Source of the DNA: Luoshenia tenuis
GTDB lineage: Bacteria > Bacillota > Clostridia > Christensenellales > GCA-900066905
Length of the DNA stretch: 64,000 nucleotides
Reading direction: 5' to 3'
Assembly: GCF_014384745.1 (NCBI RefSeq)
Contig: NZ_JACRSO010000001.1
Coordinates: forward strand, 868,001-932,000
The notes beneath the pieces were generated by a model. That model was not told the origin of the DNA. It was given only the letters and a program-made list of their open reading frames with translations, and did not search any database. Each line of letters begins with the position of its first letter. The stretch's first letter is position 1. Of this stretch, positions 1 through 8,252 are shown in pieces. The position numbers were made by a program, and so were the translations under genes.

Positions 1-51
1 GTGTACGATGACCAGACCCGGGATATCCAAATGTTCAAATTCAAAAGCCAT
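1..51 (-). CDS. rfbC: dTDP-4-dehydrorhamnose 3,5-epimerase, N-terminal fragment
   Basis: Only the first 17 codons lie in the window; the gene continues past the left edge. The peptide begins MAFEFEHLDIPGLVIV, which matches the start of RfbC/RmlC epimerases (a phenylalanine-rich strand followed by LDIPG). RfbC converts dTDP-4-keto-6-deoxyglucose to the rhamnose configuration in the cytoplasmic dTDP-L-rhamnose pathway. Its ATG directly abuts the stop codon of rfbA, so the two are co-transcribed and probably translationally coupled. The call rests on a short peptide plus the neighbouring rfbA. Confidence 0.75.
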   Translation of the reverse strand, partial: MAFEFEHLDIPGLVIVH

Positions 52-924
52 CTACAGCGCCTCCTTTGCAATCCCCAAAAGGTACTGGCCGTATTCCGTC
101 TTGCAAAGCGGCTGGGCCAGGCGCTGCAGCTGCTCCCGGTCGATAAAGCCGCGGCGGTAGGCGATCTCCTCAATGCAAGAAACATATTGCCCCTGCCGGG
201 TCTGGATGACCTCCACAAAATTTGCAGCCTGCAACAGCCCCCGGTGGGTGCCGGTATCCAGCCAGGCCATCCCCCTGGAGAATAACTCCACATTCAACTG
301 CCCTCGGCGCAGATATTCGTTGTTGACAGAGGTGATCTCCAGCTCTCCCCGCGGAGAGGGTTTGATGGACTTGGCGATGTCCACGATCTGCTCATCGTAA
401 AAATACAGGCCGGGCACGGCATAATTGCTCTTGGGTTTCTCCGGTTTTTCCTCTAGCGATACCACGTGGAAGTCCTTATCAAACTCCACCACGCCGAAAT
501 CCCGCGGATCGCTGACATGGTAGCCGAAAATCGTGGCCCCCTGCTGGCGCTCGGCCGCGTTTTTCAGCGCGCCGCTAAAGCCGTGTCCGTAAAAAATGTT
601 ATCGCCCAGCACCAGCGCCACCCGCTCGCCGGCGATAAACTGCTCGCCGACTAAAAACGCGTCGGCAAGGCCGCGGGGCGCCGTTTGCACCGCATAGGAA
701 AACGCCAGGCCCCACTGATGCCCGTCTCCCAGCAGCTCCTGAAAAGTGGCGATATCCCGGGGCGTAGAGATCACCAGGATCTCACGAATCCCCGCCAGCA
801 TCAATGCCGAGAGGGGGTAATAGATCATCGGCTTATCATAGATCGGCAGAATCTGCTTGGACACCGCCTGGGTGATCGGGTACAGGCGCGTGCCCGCGCC
901 ACCTGCCAAGATAATCCCTTTCAT
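52..924 (-). CDS. rfbA: Glucose-1-phosphate thymidylyltransferase RfbA
   Basis: This 290-residue cytoplasmic enzyme joins dTTP and glucose-1-phosphate to give dTDP-glucose, the first step of dTDP-L-rhamnose synthesis for wall or capsule polysaccharides. The nucleotidyltransferase signature GGAGTRLYP follows the first strand (residues 8-16). Further family motifs are KQILPIYDKPMIYYPLS, LVLGDNIFYG and EEKPEKPKSNYAVPGLYFYD. The length is typical of the family. The start is preceded by an AGAGG ribosome site. It is the first gene visible in the operon and is followed without a gap by rfbC. A TTGAAA-N17-TATAAT promoter lies about 75-100 bases upstream. Nothing looks damaged. Confidence 0.96.
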   Translation of the reverse strand: MKGIILAGGAGTRLYPITQAVSKQILPIYDKPMIYYPLSALMLAGIREILVISTPRDIATFQELLGDGHQWGLAFSYAVQTAPRGLADAFLVGEQFIAGERVALVLGDNIFYGHGFSGALKNAAERQQGATIFGYHVSDPRDFGVVEFDKDFHVVSLEEKPEKPKSNYAVPGLYFYDEQIVDIAKSIKPSPRGELEITSVNNEYLRRGQLNVELFSRGMAWLDTGTHRGLLQAANFVEVIQTRQGQYVSCIEEIAYRRGFIDREQLQRLAQPLCKTEYGQYLLGIAKEAL

Positions 925-998
925 TACACAAGTCCTCTTTTGCTATTTATCCGGTTCTCCGGCGTATTTAAAGGTTCTTTTCAAACGTCGCGCCTTAT

Positions 999-1027
999 AT
1001 TATAACCTGATTTACCGAAAGTTTCAA
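999..1027 (-). promoter_or_regulatory. Sigma-A-type promoter of rfbA
   Basis: On the minus strand TTGAAA (1022-1027) and TATAAT (999-1004) are separated by exactly 17 bases. The predicted start near 992 gives a leader of about 70 bases before rfbA. Confidence 0.7.
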
Positions 1028-1051
1028 ATTTACGGCATGTTAAGGTAAAAG

Positions 1052-1106
1052 CGGCGGCCCATTCCATCCACAGTTCTGATCACCATAGAGATGGAATGAG
1101 CCGCCG
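1052..1106 (-). terminator. Intrinsic terminator after the aldo/keto-reductase-like gene
   Basis: A 17-bp stem (1052-1068 with 1090-1106) pairs completely as minus-strand RNA. The single non-Watson-Crick position is a G-U pair only on that strand, which fits selection on the minus-strand transcript. CTTTTA follows. Confidence 0.7.
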
Positions 1107-1115
1107 TCAAGTGCG

Positions 1116-1925
1116 CTACTGTCCCAGCTTATCTAATATCTCCAGCGAAAGGTCGATGCACTCCTGCGCCTCTTGGGGGGACATACAACCCACCGTGACC
1201 ATATCGCAGGGGCGCAGCGTGCTCCAAACAAAATGCAACGCCTGGAAGGGCCGCAGCTGTCCCGCCGCCATGGGCTTGATGGTCATCACCGGCTTTTTTG
1301 CCGCCAGTATGCCGGCATGCACGGTATCCACTTCCACCTGCATCAAAAAGCCCATGGAATTATAGATTTGGATATAGCTCTCCACATCCAGTCCCGATTC
1401 ATCCGCAAACTGGATCGTCTCGGGCATGTGGGTTGAAAGCGCGGGGATCAGCCCCCGCTCCCGGCACATGCGCATTACCGGCGCCATCTGCCGAATCTCC
1501 CGGGTGCATTTATCCGCCATGGCATCGGTCACCACCTGGTGCGGCTGGCAGATCTTTACCCCCAGCGCAGCCTGTTCATCCAATATCCGTTCTACCTCGC
1601 CTAGATCAAAGCCTTTTGCCGGAGTCTCGGGCGTGATGGTAAAGTGCAGCGAGGAGATCATATTGCACCCTACGCCGGTAGCATCCTGGGCCATATGCAC
1701 CGCGTCCCGCACCACCTCATCGGTCATGTTCGCCATAAAAGTGTCTACCCCCGCGCGGAAAAAGACCTCCAAAATCTTCGCCATGGCCTCGCGGTTGTGG
1801 ATATGCTCTTTAATATAGTCGTCCTGCGCTTTTGACGTGTGGCTGTACCCACAAAACCAGTTGGATCCGATAATCATCCTGGATACCGACAACCCGCCGA
1901 TCTGCGTTCTTGGAAACTTACGCAT
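1116..1925 (-). CDS. Aldo/keto-reductase-like TIM-barrel protein
   Basis: This 269-residue cytoplasmic protein has the overall pattern of an AKR-type barrel. The first strand is followed by SRMIIGSNWFCGY, a mid-section carries GVDTFMANM, and the C-terminal part runs KPMAAGQLRPFQAL then DMVTVGCMSPQEAQECIDL, like the NADP-binding end of aldo/keto reductases. The classical Asp-Tyr-Lys-His tetrad is not obvious, so it may be a non-redox relative. The start used here is the ATG at 1925 (MRKFPRTQ), which has AAGGAGGGGG eight bases upstream. The longer reading frame has no ribosome site. It is a single gene between two terminators. Substrate unknown. Confidence 0.6.
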   Translation of the reverse strand: MRKFPRTQIGGLSVSRMIIGSNWFCGYSHTSKAQDDYIKEHIHNREAMAKILEVFFRAGVDTFMANMTDEVVRDAVHMAQDATGVGCNMISSLHFTITPETPAKGFDLGEVERILDEQAALGVKICQPHQVVTDAMADKCTREIRQMAPVMRMCRERGLIPALSTHMPETIQFADESGLDVESYIQIYNSMGFLMQVEVDTVHAGILAAKKPVMTIKPMAAGQLRPFQALHFVWSTLRPCDMVTVGCMSPQEAQECIDLSLEILDKLGQ

Positions 1926-2025
1926 CTTTTCCCCCTCCTTCAAGGTCCCGTCCTTCACATTTTCTATCTATAATATGCCGCGCCCCGCGCTTTAAGTTCA
2001 TTATACCAAACAGCGTATCCACGTG

Positions 2026-2058
2026 AAAAGCCCTCCCGGGAATACCGGGAGGGCTTTT
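2026..2058 (-). terminator. Intrinsic terminator after the 3D-domain gene
   Basis: AAAAGCCCTCCCGG pairs with CCGGGAGGGCTTTT around a short loop; T-runs occur on both sides, so it can act in both directions. Confidence 0.8.
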
Positions 2059-2094
2059 CTTCTACACAGGCGTCCATGGAGGCGCCCGTTCTTC

Positions 2095-2856
2095 TTATGC
2101 TAAAACATATACGGTACGGTTGGCCACGCCCCATTGGCGGCAGGCCGATTCACTGTCCATAAAAATATCCAGCCACAGGCCGCCGTAATTCTCCATCCGG
2201 CTGTCGCCCGTATCGCTCACCGTTACAATGCCGTATCCTTCGATATAGATCTTTGTTCCAAAAGGCAGGTTGCTGCGCAATGCCTTTTTAGGCACCGCTA
2301 CCATACCCGCGCTGGGCCAGGCGCCCGATGCCGTGCGGTTGCCCGTATGGGTATAGGCGGTGATCTTCGCCTTCGTGCTGGAAACCACCCGGTAACTCCT
2401 GCCGCCTACCTCAATGCTGCCGCCGCTGGCCTGTACAGCGCTGGCGCTCTGGCTCTTGGCCGCCGCCTTTTTTTGCGCTGCCTTTTTCGCAGCTGCTTCC
2501 TGTTCTTTACGTTCCTGCTCAGCCTTGCGCGCCGCCTCTTCCTCTGCAGCCTTTTGGGCCGCCTCGCGCTCCTGGGCTTCTTTTTCTGCCTGGAGCTTGC
2601 TGTCAGCCAATTTCAACTCGCGCACCTGCGCCGCGGGATCCGTAATCCATTGGCAACGCTCTTTTTCCTGTTCTTCTTGCGTCTGCATGGTCCACTTGAT
2701 CAAATTCTCCGGGACCGGTTTGGCTTCCCCCGTCAGGGTCTGCACCTGCGTCGTACGCGGCTGCGTTACCTCAGACGGAACTGCGTCCGCCGGCTGGCCG
2801 ATCCTTAGGATCATCATCGCCCCCAGCAAGACGGAAGCCATCGCTTGATTATTCAC
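2095..2856 (-). CDS. Secreted 3D-domain protein (putative peptidoglycan lytic enzyme)
   Basis: The protein is 253 residues from a GTG start. An N-terminal hydrophobic stretch (ASVLLGAMMILRIG) looks like a signal peptide. A highly charged Glu/Lys/Ala-rich coiled-coil region follows at about residues 85-145, and then a C-terminal 3D domain with TAYTHTGNRTASG, GTKIYIEGYG and VSDTGDSRMENYGGLWLDIFM. The three conserved aspartates that name the domain (VSDTGD, LDIF) are present; such domains occur in MltA-like lytic transglycosylases and resuscitation-type factors. The GTG at 2856 has AAGGAAGGAGAT eight bases upstream. The promoter at 2993-3022 starts transcription downstream of the longer in-frame ATG (2994), which excludes that ATG. 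The domain is closely related to the C-terminus of the protein at 39462-40874. Confidence 0.8.
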   Translation of the reverse strand: MNNQAMASVLLGAMMILRIGQPADAVPSEVTQPRTTQVQTLTGEAKPVPENLIKWTMQTQEEQEKERCQWITDPAAQVRELKLADSKLQAEKEAQEREAAQKAAEEEAARKAEQERKEQEAAAKKAAQKKAAAKSQSASAVQASGGSIEVGGRSYRVVSSTKAKITAYTHTGNRTASGAWPSAGMVAVPKKALRSNLPFGTKIYIEGYGIVTVSDTGDSRMENYGGLWLDIFMDSESACRQWGVANRTVYVLA

Positions 2857-2992
2857 AGTATAAATCTCCTTCCTTGCGGCCCTCCTTTTCAGGCGCACAC
2901 TTTGTGCGTTCCTGTCCATTGAGGCCGTTTGGTTGACGTGCCAGAATACGCCAATTTGTTCTGACACATCCAATTGTGAGCGATCGATAGTC

Positions 2993-3022
2993 ATTATATA
3001 CGCCGTTTTTGAAAAAATGCAA
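2993..3022 (-). promoter_or_regulatory. Promoter of the 3D-domain gene
   Basis: TTGCAT (3017-3022) and TATAAT (2993-2998) on the minus strand are 18 bases apart. Predicted start near 2986, giving a leader of about 130 bases with a small 6-bp hairpin (CGCACA/TGTGCG). Confidence 0.6.
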
Positions 3023-3948
3023 CCCCATAATACATGATAAATATTGGTATTTTATCATTTCAATAGTCTTTTATATCGATTTATATATAGATTTTCAAAA
3101 AGGTCATATTTGATCGTTTTTTATCGTTTTTGTTTCATTTAATTTAGCCTAAATGTCTTTCCAACCGCTCCGTAAATCTTGATGGTATTTTAACGCTTTA
3201 AAGCATGCAATTAGCATACCAAAACAAGTCCATAGTACTCTCATATCCCGCAAAGGCCTGGCAGTCCAGTGTTTGCAGCATTTTTTCCGCGTTTTATTGG
3301 ACTTGTCCCACATTTTAACAGCCATCGTGTAAACGGCAAATGTAAAGGTGTTGTATCTAAGTTGCAAAATCCTGCGTATTTTACGTTTTTCATGGCAGCT
3401 TTGCTTCTTCCACACCGATCTTGAGCCAATCCGCCTCGCATTTTTATTCTGTTTTATACAATTTAAAATTTTTTTAAATTTATTACAAAAATATAACTTT
3501 TTCTCAATTCCCTTTGCTTCTTTGCAGCAGGTCTCAGTCCCTTAACGCGGTGCAAAACTTGTCAGATTTACGGTTAAATTTTACGTTAACGCACCATATC
3601 CACACCTGAAATCTACACTTTTAGGGTAAATATTTCCCACTTTTTGTATAATCAGCTTTTTTAAAGATAGACTTATAGTTTTATTTATAATGATTATAAG
3701 TACTCAATATTGTATTCCCAAGCAAATCAATTTCACAATATATTTTTCATCACGTGATTTTATTGGGTTGTTTGTATTTTACGAAGTGTGAAATTCTGTA
3801 GTCTCTGCTTCTCTGGTTCTTTCATATCCTCAAATCGTCTGCCGCGGCAAAATGGCACAAACTTTTCAGGTTCTTTACCATTCCCCTTATATAATGTAGA
3901 AAACCCTTTTCAAGTATCCGCTTTATAGATTTGCTCTGTAAAGGGATA

Positions 3949-3977
3949 TTGACAATGTCTTTCGTCAATGCTATAGT
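3949..3977 (+). promoter_or_regulatory. Sigma-A-type promoter of the cold-shock gene
   Basis: A perfect TTGACA (3949-3954), a 17-base spacer and TATAGT (3972-3977). Predicted start near 3984, which gives a leader of about 127 bases. Confidence 0.75.
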
Positions 3978-4008
3978 GGTAAAGTATTTTAGATGGATGG
4001 ATTGATTT

Positions 4009-4070
4009 CGCGTGTGGTTGTAAATCATTTAGCATCGTTTAAATGATTTACGACTGCACGCGATTTTTCA
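4009..4070 (+). promoter_or_regulatory. Leader hairpin upstream of the cold-shock gene (possible attenuator)
   Basis: Bases 4009-4030 pair without a mismatch with 4041-4062 around a 10-base loop, giving a 22-bp RNA stem. Three of the pairs are G-U on the plus strand, so it is a transcript structure and not a DNA palindrome. The stem ends in CGCG and is followed at once by ATTTTTC, the layout of an intrinsic terminator. It starts about 25 bases after the predicted transcription start and ends about 50 bases before the ATG. Attenuation, thermosensing or autogenous control by the chaperone are inferences. Confidence 0.6.
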
Positions 4071-4111
4071 TGCGTCTGGGATAAGAAAGAATATTTTGGA
4101 GGTACCGATCA

Positions 4112-4312
4112 ATGAATCACGGAACGGTAAAATGGTTTAACGCAGAAAAAGGTTATGGCTTTATCTCGATGGAAAACGGCGAGGATGTGTTCGTACACTT
4201 CTCCGCGATCCAGACGGATGGTTATAAGACCCTGAACGAGGGCCAGCACGTAACGTTTGATACCGAAAGCGGCAACCGCGGCCTGCAGGCGGTCAACGTT
4301 ATCCCCGAGTAA
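4112..4312 (+). CDS. csp: Cold-shock protein, CspA family
   Basis: A 66-residue single cold-shock domain that binds single-stranded RNA and DNA as a chaperone in the cytoplasm. It begins GTVKWFNAEKGYGFI and contains the two RNA-binding motifs KGYGFI (RNP1) and VFVHFSAI (RNP2). The length is exactly that of the family. A TTTTGGAGG ribosome site lies 9 bases before the ATG. It is monocistronic: a promoter sits 160 bases upstream and a terminator follows 15 bases after the stop. The long leader with a strong hairpin suggests post-transcriptional control, as is known for cspA mRNAs. Confidence 0.97.
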   Translation: MNHGTVKWFNAEKGYGFISMENGEDVFVHFSAIQTDGYKTLNEGQHVTFDTESGNRGLQAVNVIPE

Positions 4313-4326
4313 AAACTGAGCCTTGC

Positions 4327-4363
4327 AAAAAAGCTTCCTTATATAATATAGGGAAGCTTTTTT
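4327..4363 (+). terminator. Terminator after the cold-shock gene
   Basis: AAAAAAGCTTCC and GGAAGCTTTTTT form a 12-bp stem with a 13-base loop; the 3' arm ends in a T-run. Confidence 0.8.
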
Positions 4364-4587
4364 CATGCCGGTCCTGTCTTGCTAACATTAAGCAGCCTTG
4401 ACAAATCCTTTAAAAAGCTATAACCTTTTAGATGCCTAAGTTTTTTTGACCGGTTTGCCTGCTAACACTTTATTAAGTGCCATAGCGGGCTTTCCTGTAT
4501 CCTCCGTTCTTCCTGTGGGGCTTTTCTTTTATATATAATAGTATAGCCTACGATAAAAGAAGATCATAATAGCGAAAGGAGCATTCT

Positions 4588-5946
4588 ATGCCCAGCGAAA
4601 CCCTTGTCCCCCAACAAAAGCTCTTTTCCCGGCAGATGCTGCGCAAGCTCATCGTGCCGCTGATCATCGAACAGTTTCTGGCTATGGCCGTAGGTATGGC
4701 CGATACCGTTATGGTCACCTCCGCAGGCGAGGCCGCGGTTTCCGGTATATCGTTGGTGGATTCCATTAATATTCTGCTGATCCAGATCTTTTCAGCGCTG
4801 GCCACCGGCGGAGCGGTGGTGGTTTCCCAGTACCTGGGCCGGCAGGAGCATAAAAACGCGCGCACTGCTGCCAAGCAGCTGATCTATACCTCCACGCTGC
4901 TCTCGCTGATTCTCATGGCATTGGCGTTGGTCTTTCAAAAAGGCATCTTGCAGCTGGTATTTGGCAGCATTGAAGCTGACGTAATGGAAAACGCGTTGAC
5001 CTATTTCTGGCTTTCCGCCATTTCTTATCCGTTTTTAGCGATTTATAACTCTATCGCCGCGCTGTACCGCTCCATGGGCAACAGCAAGGTCTCCATGCTG
5101 ACCAGCCTGCTGATGAACGTGGTCAACATCGGCGGCAACGCCATCCTAATCTTTGGGTGCGGCTGGGGCGTTGCGGGCGCAGCCACCGCCTCACTGGTTT
5201 CCCGTGCGCTGGCCGCTGGGGTCATGCTGGTTTTGATCCGCAACCACGATAACATGATCTATGTGGACGGTCTGCTGCACTTTGAGTATAAGCCGCAGAT
5301 GGTCAAAAGCATTATGAAGGTCGGCATCCCTAACGGGCTGGAAAACGGTATGTTCCAAATTGGCAAGCTGATGGTGCAGGGATTGATCGCCCTGTTCGGC
5401 ACTTCGGCCATTGCGGCAAACGCCATTGTCAACAGCGTCACCTCCGTCATCAACGTGCCCGGCCTGGCGATCGGCCTGGCGATGATCACCGTCATCGGCC
5501 AATGTGTGGGGGCGGATGCGTACGACCAGGCGGTGTATTATACTCGCCGGTTGATGGGGCTGATCTACGCGGCCATGGCCGCCATGAACCTGATCATCTT
5601 TGCGCTGGCCTATCCGCTGGTGGGCATGTTTAACCTGAGCCCGGAGGCCACCACGCTGGCCATACAGATTTTACAGATATTCTGCGTGGTCAACGCCTTG
5701 CTGTGGCCCATCGCCTTCCCCTTTGCCAACGTTCTGCGCGCCGCAGGGGATGCCAAGTTTACCATGGTCGCCTCGGTCATTTCTATGTGGATCTTCCGCA
5801 TCGGCTTTAGTTATATCCTGGCGCAGGGCTTTAACATGGGTTTGCAGGGCGTGTGGTACGCCATGTACATCGACTGGGCGGTGCGTGCCATCATCTTCTG
5901 GTTCCGCTATAAGAGCGGCCGTTGGAAGACCAAGCGCGTGATCTAA
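4588..5946 (+). CDS. MATE-family multidrug/cation exporter
   Basis: A 452-residue integral membrane protein with about twelve hydrophobic segments in the two-times-six arrangement of the MATE family, which exports drugs or metabolites in exchange for Na+ or H+. The N-terminal repeat carries GMADTVMVTSAGEAAVSGIS and the loop VVSQYLGRQ after the second segment, both typical of NorM/DinF-type members. The second half has the parallel pattern GTSAIAANAIVNSV and GQCVGAD. The AAAGGAGC ribosome site lies 7 bases before the ATG. It is a single gene with its own bidirectional terminator. The substrate cannot be told from sequence. Confidence 0.92.
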   Translation: MPSETLVPQQKLFSRQMLRKLIVPLIIEQFLAMAVGMADTVMVTSAGEAAVSGISLVDSINILLIQIFSALATGGAVVVSQYLGRQEHKNARTAAKQLIYTSTLLSLILMALALVFQKGILQLVFGSIEADVMENALTYFWLSAISYPFLAIYNSIAALYRSMGNSKVSMLTSLLMNVVNIGGNAILIFGCGWGVAGAATASLVSRALAAGVMLVLIRNHDNMIYVDGLLHFEYKPQMVKSIMKVGIPNGLENGMFQIGKLMVQGLIALFGTSAIAANAIVNSVTSVINVPGLAIGLAMITVIGQCVGADAYDQAVYYTRRLMGLIYAAMAAMNLIIFALAYPLVGMFNLSPEATTLAIQILQIFCVVNALLWPIAFPFANVLRAAGDAKFTMVASVISMWIFRIGFSYILAQGFNMGLQGVWYAMYIDWAVRAIIFWFRYKSGRWKTKRVI

Positions 5947-5958
5947 ACAAGCGCAAAA

Positions 5959-5992
5959 GAGCCGGCAGTCAAAACTGCCGGCTCTTTCTTTT
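5959..5992. terminator. Bidirectional terminator between MATE and cyuA genes
   Basis: GAGCCGGCAG/CTGCCGGCTC stem (5959-5968, 5975-5984) with T-runs on both strands, between two converging genes. Confidence 0.85.
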
Positions 5993-6011
5993 CTATAGTT
6001 CGCGCTTGCTT

Positions 6012-7313
6012 TTACTTTTCTTCCTCCGCGTTGATCATGATCCGGATGATCTCGTTATCGGTCTCCCGCATGCCGACTTTGCCCAAGCGCCCCACGCTGG
6101 AGATGGTGGCTTCCACACCCTTTTTGATGATCCCCTCGCCCGCGCGGAATTGCTGGCCATCCTCATACATCGCATAACCTAAAATCGCCGCGTCAATGGC
6201 CACAGCGATCTTGGCCGCACAGGAGGACTTTGCCCCATCGCATACGATGCCCGAGGTGATCGCCAGACAATTGACCAGGGTATGTGCGATCTCCTTTAGC
6301 CCGCCGCCATGGAGATAGGCGATGCCTGCGCCCGCCGCCCCGCCGGCGCTGACCGCACCACAATAGGCCGAAAGCGTGCCGATGCACCGTTTTTGGTGGA
6401 TCGCCACCAGGTTTGAAAGGGCCAGGGCGCGGTACATCTTATCCTTGCCCACGCCCAGCTCCCGGGCGTATTCGATCACCGGGATCGAGGCGGTGATGCC
6501 CTGGTTGCCGCTGCCGGAATTGATCACCACCGGCAACTCGCATCCGCTCATACGGGCATCGGACGCGGCCGCCGCCTTGGCCTTGGCCCGGTTGCTTACG
6601 CGCTCCCCATAGGTCTTGAGCAGCACTCGGCCAATATTGGCGCCATAGTTGCCCCGCAGCCCCTCCTCGGCAATGGCCATATTGTATTGTGCCTGCCGCT
6701 GCAAAACCGGCTGAACATCCTCGACGGCCAAGCTGTTGGCAAAATCGATGATCTCCTCGATATTCAGGCAATCCTCCGGCTGCTCCGCTTTTTCCTGCGC
6801 AGGCGCACGGTAGCAATCCAGCATCTGATCCATCAGCTTTTCACCGTTTTTTTCGATCAACACGATATTGGTATGATAATGGACGATGCGCACGCGCGCC
6901 TCATCCGCACCGGCCCAAACCGTGACGGTAATGTCAAAGACATAGTCCGACTGCGCGCGGCATACCTCTATCACATTTAAGGCCAAATAATCCGCTATCG
7001 CAGCCTTTTGCGCTTCACTTACGTTGCTGAGCACCTCCAGCACCCGGCCGGCATCTCCTGCGATAATGCCCGCGGCAGCGGCGGCCTCAATACCCTTTAG
7101 GTGATTGGTATTGGGCACTACCACGCTTTTTACATTTTTAATGATGTTGCCGCTGGCCTCTACCTTTACCCGCTGGGGCACAGCGCCCAGGGTCTCACGC
7201 GCCTTTGCGGCTGCATAAGCAATGGTGATGGGTTCCGTGCAGCCCATGGCCGGCACCAGTTCCCGGTTCAATATCTCCACATATTCGCGGTAACGCTGGT
7301 CAGTGCGCTTCAT
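6012..7313 (-). CDS. L-cysteine desulfidase / UPF0597 family protein (CyuA/YhaM type)
   Basis: A 433-residue cytoplasmic protein of the family related to the serine-dehydratase alpha chain. Known members are iron-sulfur enzymes that break cysteine into pyruvate, ammonia and sulfide. The N-terminal motif AMGCTEPI, the central stretches VVINSGSGNQG and KRCIGTLSAYCG, and the C-terminal GIVCDGAKSSCAAK are all present, so the cysteines that carry the cluster are kept. Length matches the family. It is a lone gene with its own promoter region at about 7320-7400. Because the family also contains uncharacterised members, the exact substrate is inferred. Confidence 0.85.
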   Translation of the reverse strand: MKRTDQRYREYVEILNRELVPAMGCTEPITIAYAAAKARETLGAVPQRVKVEASGNIIKNVKSVVVPNTNHLKGIEAAAAAGIIAGDAGRVLEVLSNVSEAQKAAIADYLALNVIEVCRAQSDYVFDITVTVWAGADEARVRIVHYHTNIVLIEKNGEKLMDQMLDCYRAPAQEKAEQPEDCLNIEEIIDFANSLAVEDVQPVLQRQAQYNMAIAEEGLRGNYGANIGRVLLKTYGERVSNRAKAKAAAASDARMSGCELPVVINSGSGNQGITASIPVIEYARELGVGKDKMYRALALSNLVAIHQKRCIGTLSAYCGAVSAGGAAGAGIAYLHGGGLKEIAHTLVNCLAITSGIVCDGAKSSCAAKIAVAIDAAILGYAMYEDGQQFRAGEGIIKKGVEATISSVGRLGKVGMRETDNEIIRIMINAEEEK

Positions 7314-7440
7314 AATATCCCTCGTTTCTGCTGGTTAACGCCGCCTGTCCTGTGGAGCGGGATATGCCTTACGCCAAAGTAAGAACTTATCCGCCCATAG
7401 CTTTGCAGGCATTTATCTTGTTTATTATACCATATAACCC

Positions 7441-7479
7441 AAAAGAACCCCAAACCCACGCAGGGCTTGGGGTTCTTTT
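7441..7479 (-). terminator. Terminator of the trpP-ecf operon
   Basis: AAAAGAACCCCAA (7441-7453) pairs with TTGGGGTTCTTTT (7467-7479) just after ecfT. Confidence 0.8.
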
Positions 7480-7489
7480 AAATATCCAT

Positions 7490-8251
7490 TTACAGCACGG
7501 CGGCCAATACCACCAGTGCGGCCGCGCTGCCGGCAGCCGCTGCATCCCACAGCCGGAAAGCATAACGCTTATATCCACTGGTTCGGCTGCGGCGGTTAAA
7601 GCCCTTTAGCTCCACTGCAATGGCCCCCTGGTTGATCCGCCCGACTGAACTGACCAGCAGCGGCACGCACAGCGGAAGGATCAACCCGACCTTTTTGAAG
7701 AAGTTTTTAGTGTCAAAGGCCACGCCCCGCGCCGTCTGCGCCTCCATAATATCCTTCATCTCCCGGTTAAAGGTGGGGATAAAGCGGATCGCCGTCATCA
7801 GCGCAAAGGCATAGCGATAGGGAATGTGCAGCTGCTGTACCAGCGCTCCGGTCAAATCGCTCATCTGGGTGACCGAGAGCATCAGCGCCAGCGGCAGCGT
7901 CGCGCCGATCAGACGCAGGGCCAGCAGGGTAGAAAAGGCCAATCCTTTGTCCGTGATCATCAGGCCCAGCGGCAGGTTCACCAGCGCCCTTCCCTCCTGC
8001 ACAAAAAGCAGCTGGATCACAAAAAACATCAAAGCCAGTTTTGCCAATGCCAGTAACAGCCGCAGGGCACGCGGCAGTGCGCCAGCGCTGGCGGCCAGTA
8101 AAAGATTCAGGGCGATCACCCCCAACACAAAGGGGATGCTGCCTGCGCAGAAACAGGCCGCGCACAGCAAGAACGCCAGCACCAGTTTGGTGACGGGGTT
8201 CAGCCTGTGTAAAAAGGTATCACCCGGAATATAATCCAAAAATCCGCCCAT
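7490..8251 (-). CDS. ecfT: Energy-coupling factor transporter transmembrane protein EcfT
   Basis: This 253-residue membrane protein is the scaffold subunit of an ECF vitamin/amino-acid importer. It couples ATP hydrolysis by the two EcfA subunits to the S component. About five hydrophobic segments span residues 25-130 and the C-terminus. The coupling helices carry AQTARGVAFD, the Ala-Arg-Gly motif that touches the ATPases. The second motif is partly kept near VELKGF. The start is the ATG at 8251, with AAAGGCGGTG upstream and the stop of the previous ecfA gene one base away; longer frames read back into that gene. It is the last gene of the trpP-ecfA-ecfA-ecfT operon. Confidence 0.93.
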   Translation of the reverse strand: MGGFLDYIPGDTFLHRLNPVTKLVLAFLLCAACFCAGSIPFVLGVIALNLLLAASAGALPRALRLLLALAKLALMFFVIQLLFVQEGRALVNLPLGLMITDKGLAFSTLLALRLIGATLPLALMLSVTQMSDLTGALVQQLHIPYRYAFALMTAIRFIPTFNREMKDIMEAQTARGVAFDTKNFFKKVGLILPLCVPLLVSSVGRINQGAIAVELKGFNRRSRTSGYKRYAFRLWDAAAAGSAAALVVLAAVL

Positions 8252-8252
8252 T

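Larger units (their letters stand above)
2857..4111. other. AT-rich intergenic region of 1.25 kb
   Basis: This stretch is clearly more AT-rich than the rest of the window. Its only open frames are short, lack ribosome sites and resemble no family I know. It carries the promoter and leader of the 3D-domain gene on the right of that gene and the promoter and leader hairpin of the cold-shock gene at 3949-4111. Between about 3060 and 3900 I see no supported feature. It could hide a small RNA or be decayed sequence. Confidence 0.6.

Noticed and set aside
2857..2990. c-di-AMP (ydaO) riboswitch in the 3D-domain gene leader
   Set aside because: I could not find the conserved ydaO segments; only a small hairpin is visible.
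2857..2994. N-terminal extension of the 3D-domain protein to an ATG at 2994
   Set aside because: The promoter at 2993-3022 would start transcription downstream of that ATG, and the GTG at 2856 has a strong ribosome site and signal peptide.
3149..3441. Two minus-strand open frames of 66-88 codons in the AT-rich region
   Set aside because: No ribosome site, no family resemblance, Lys/Cys-rich composition expected by chance in AT-rich DNA.
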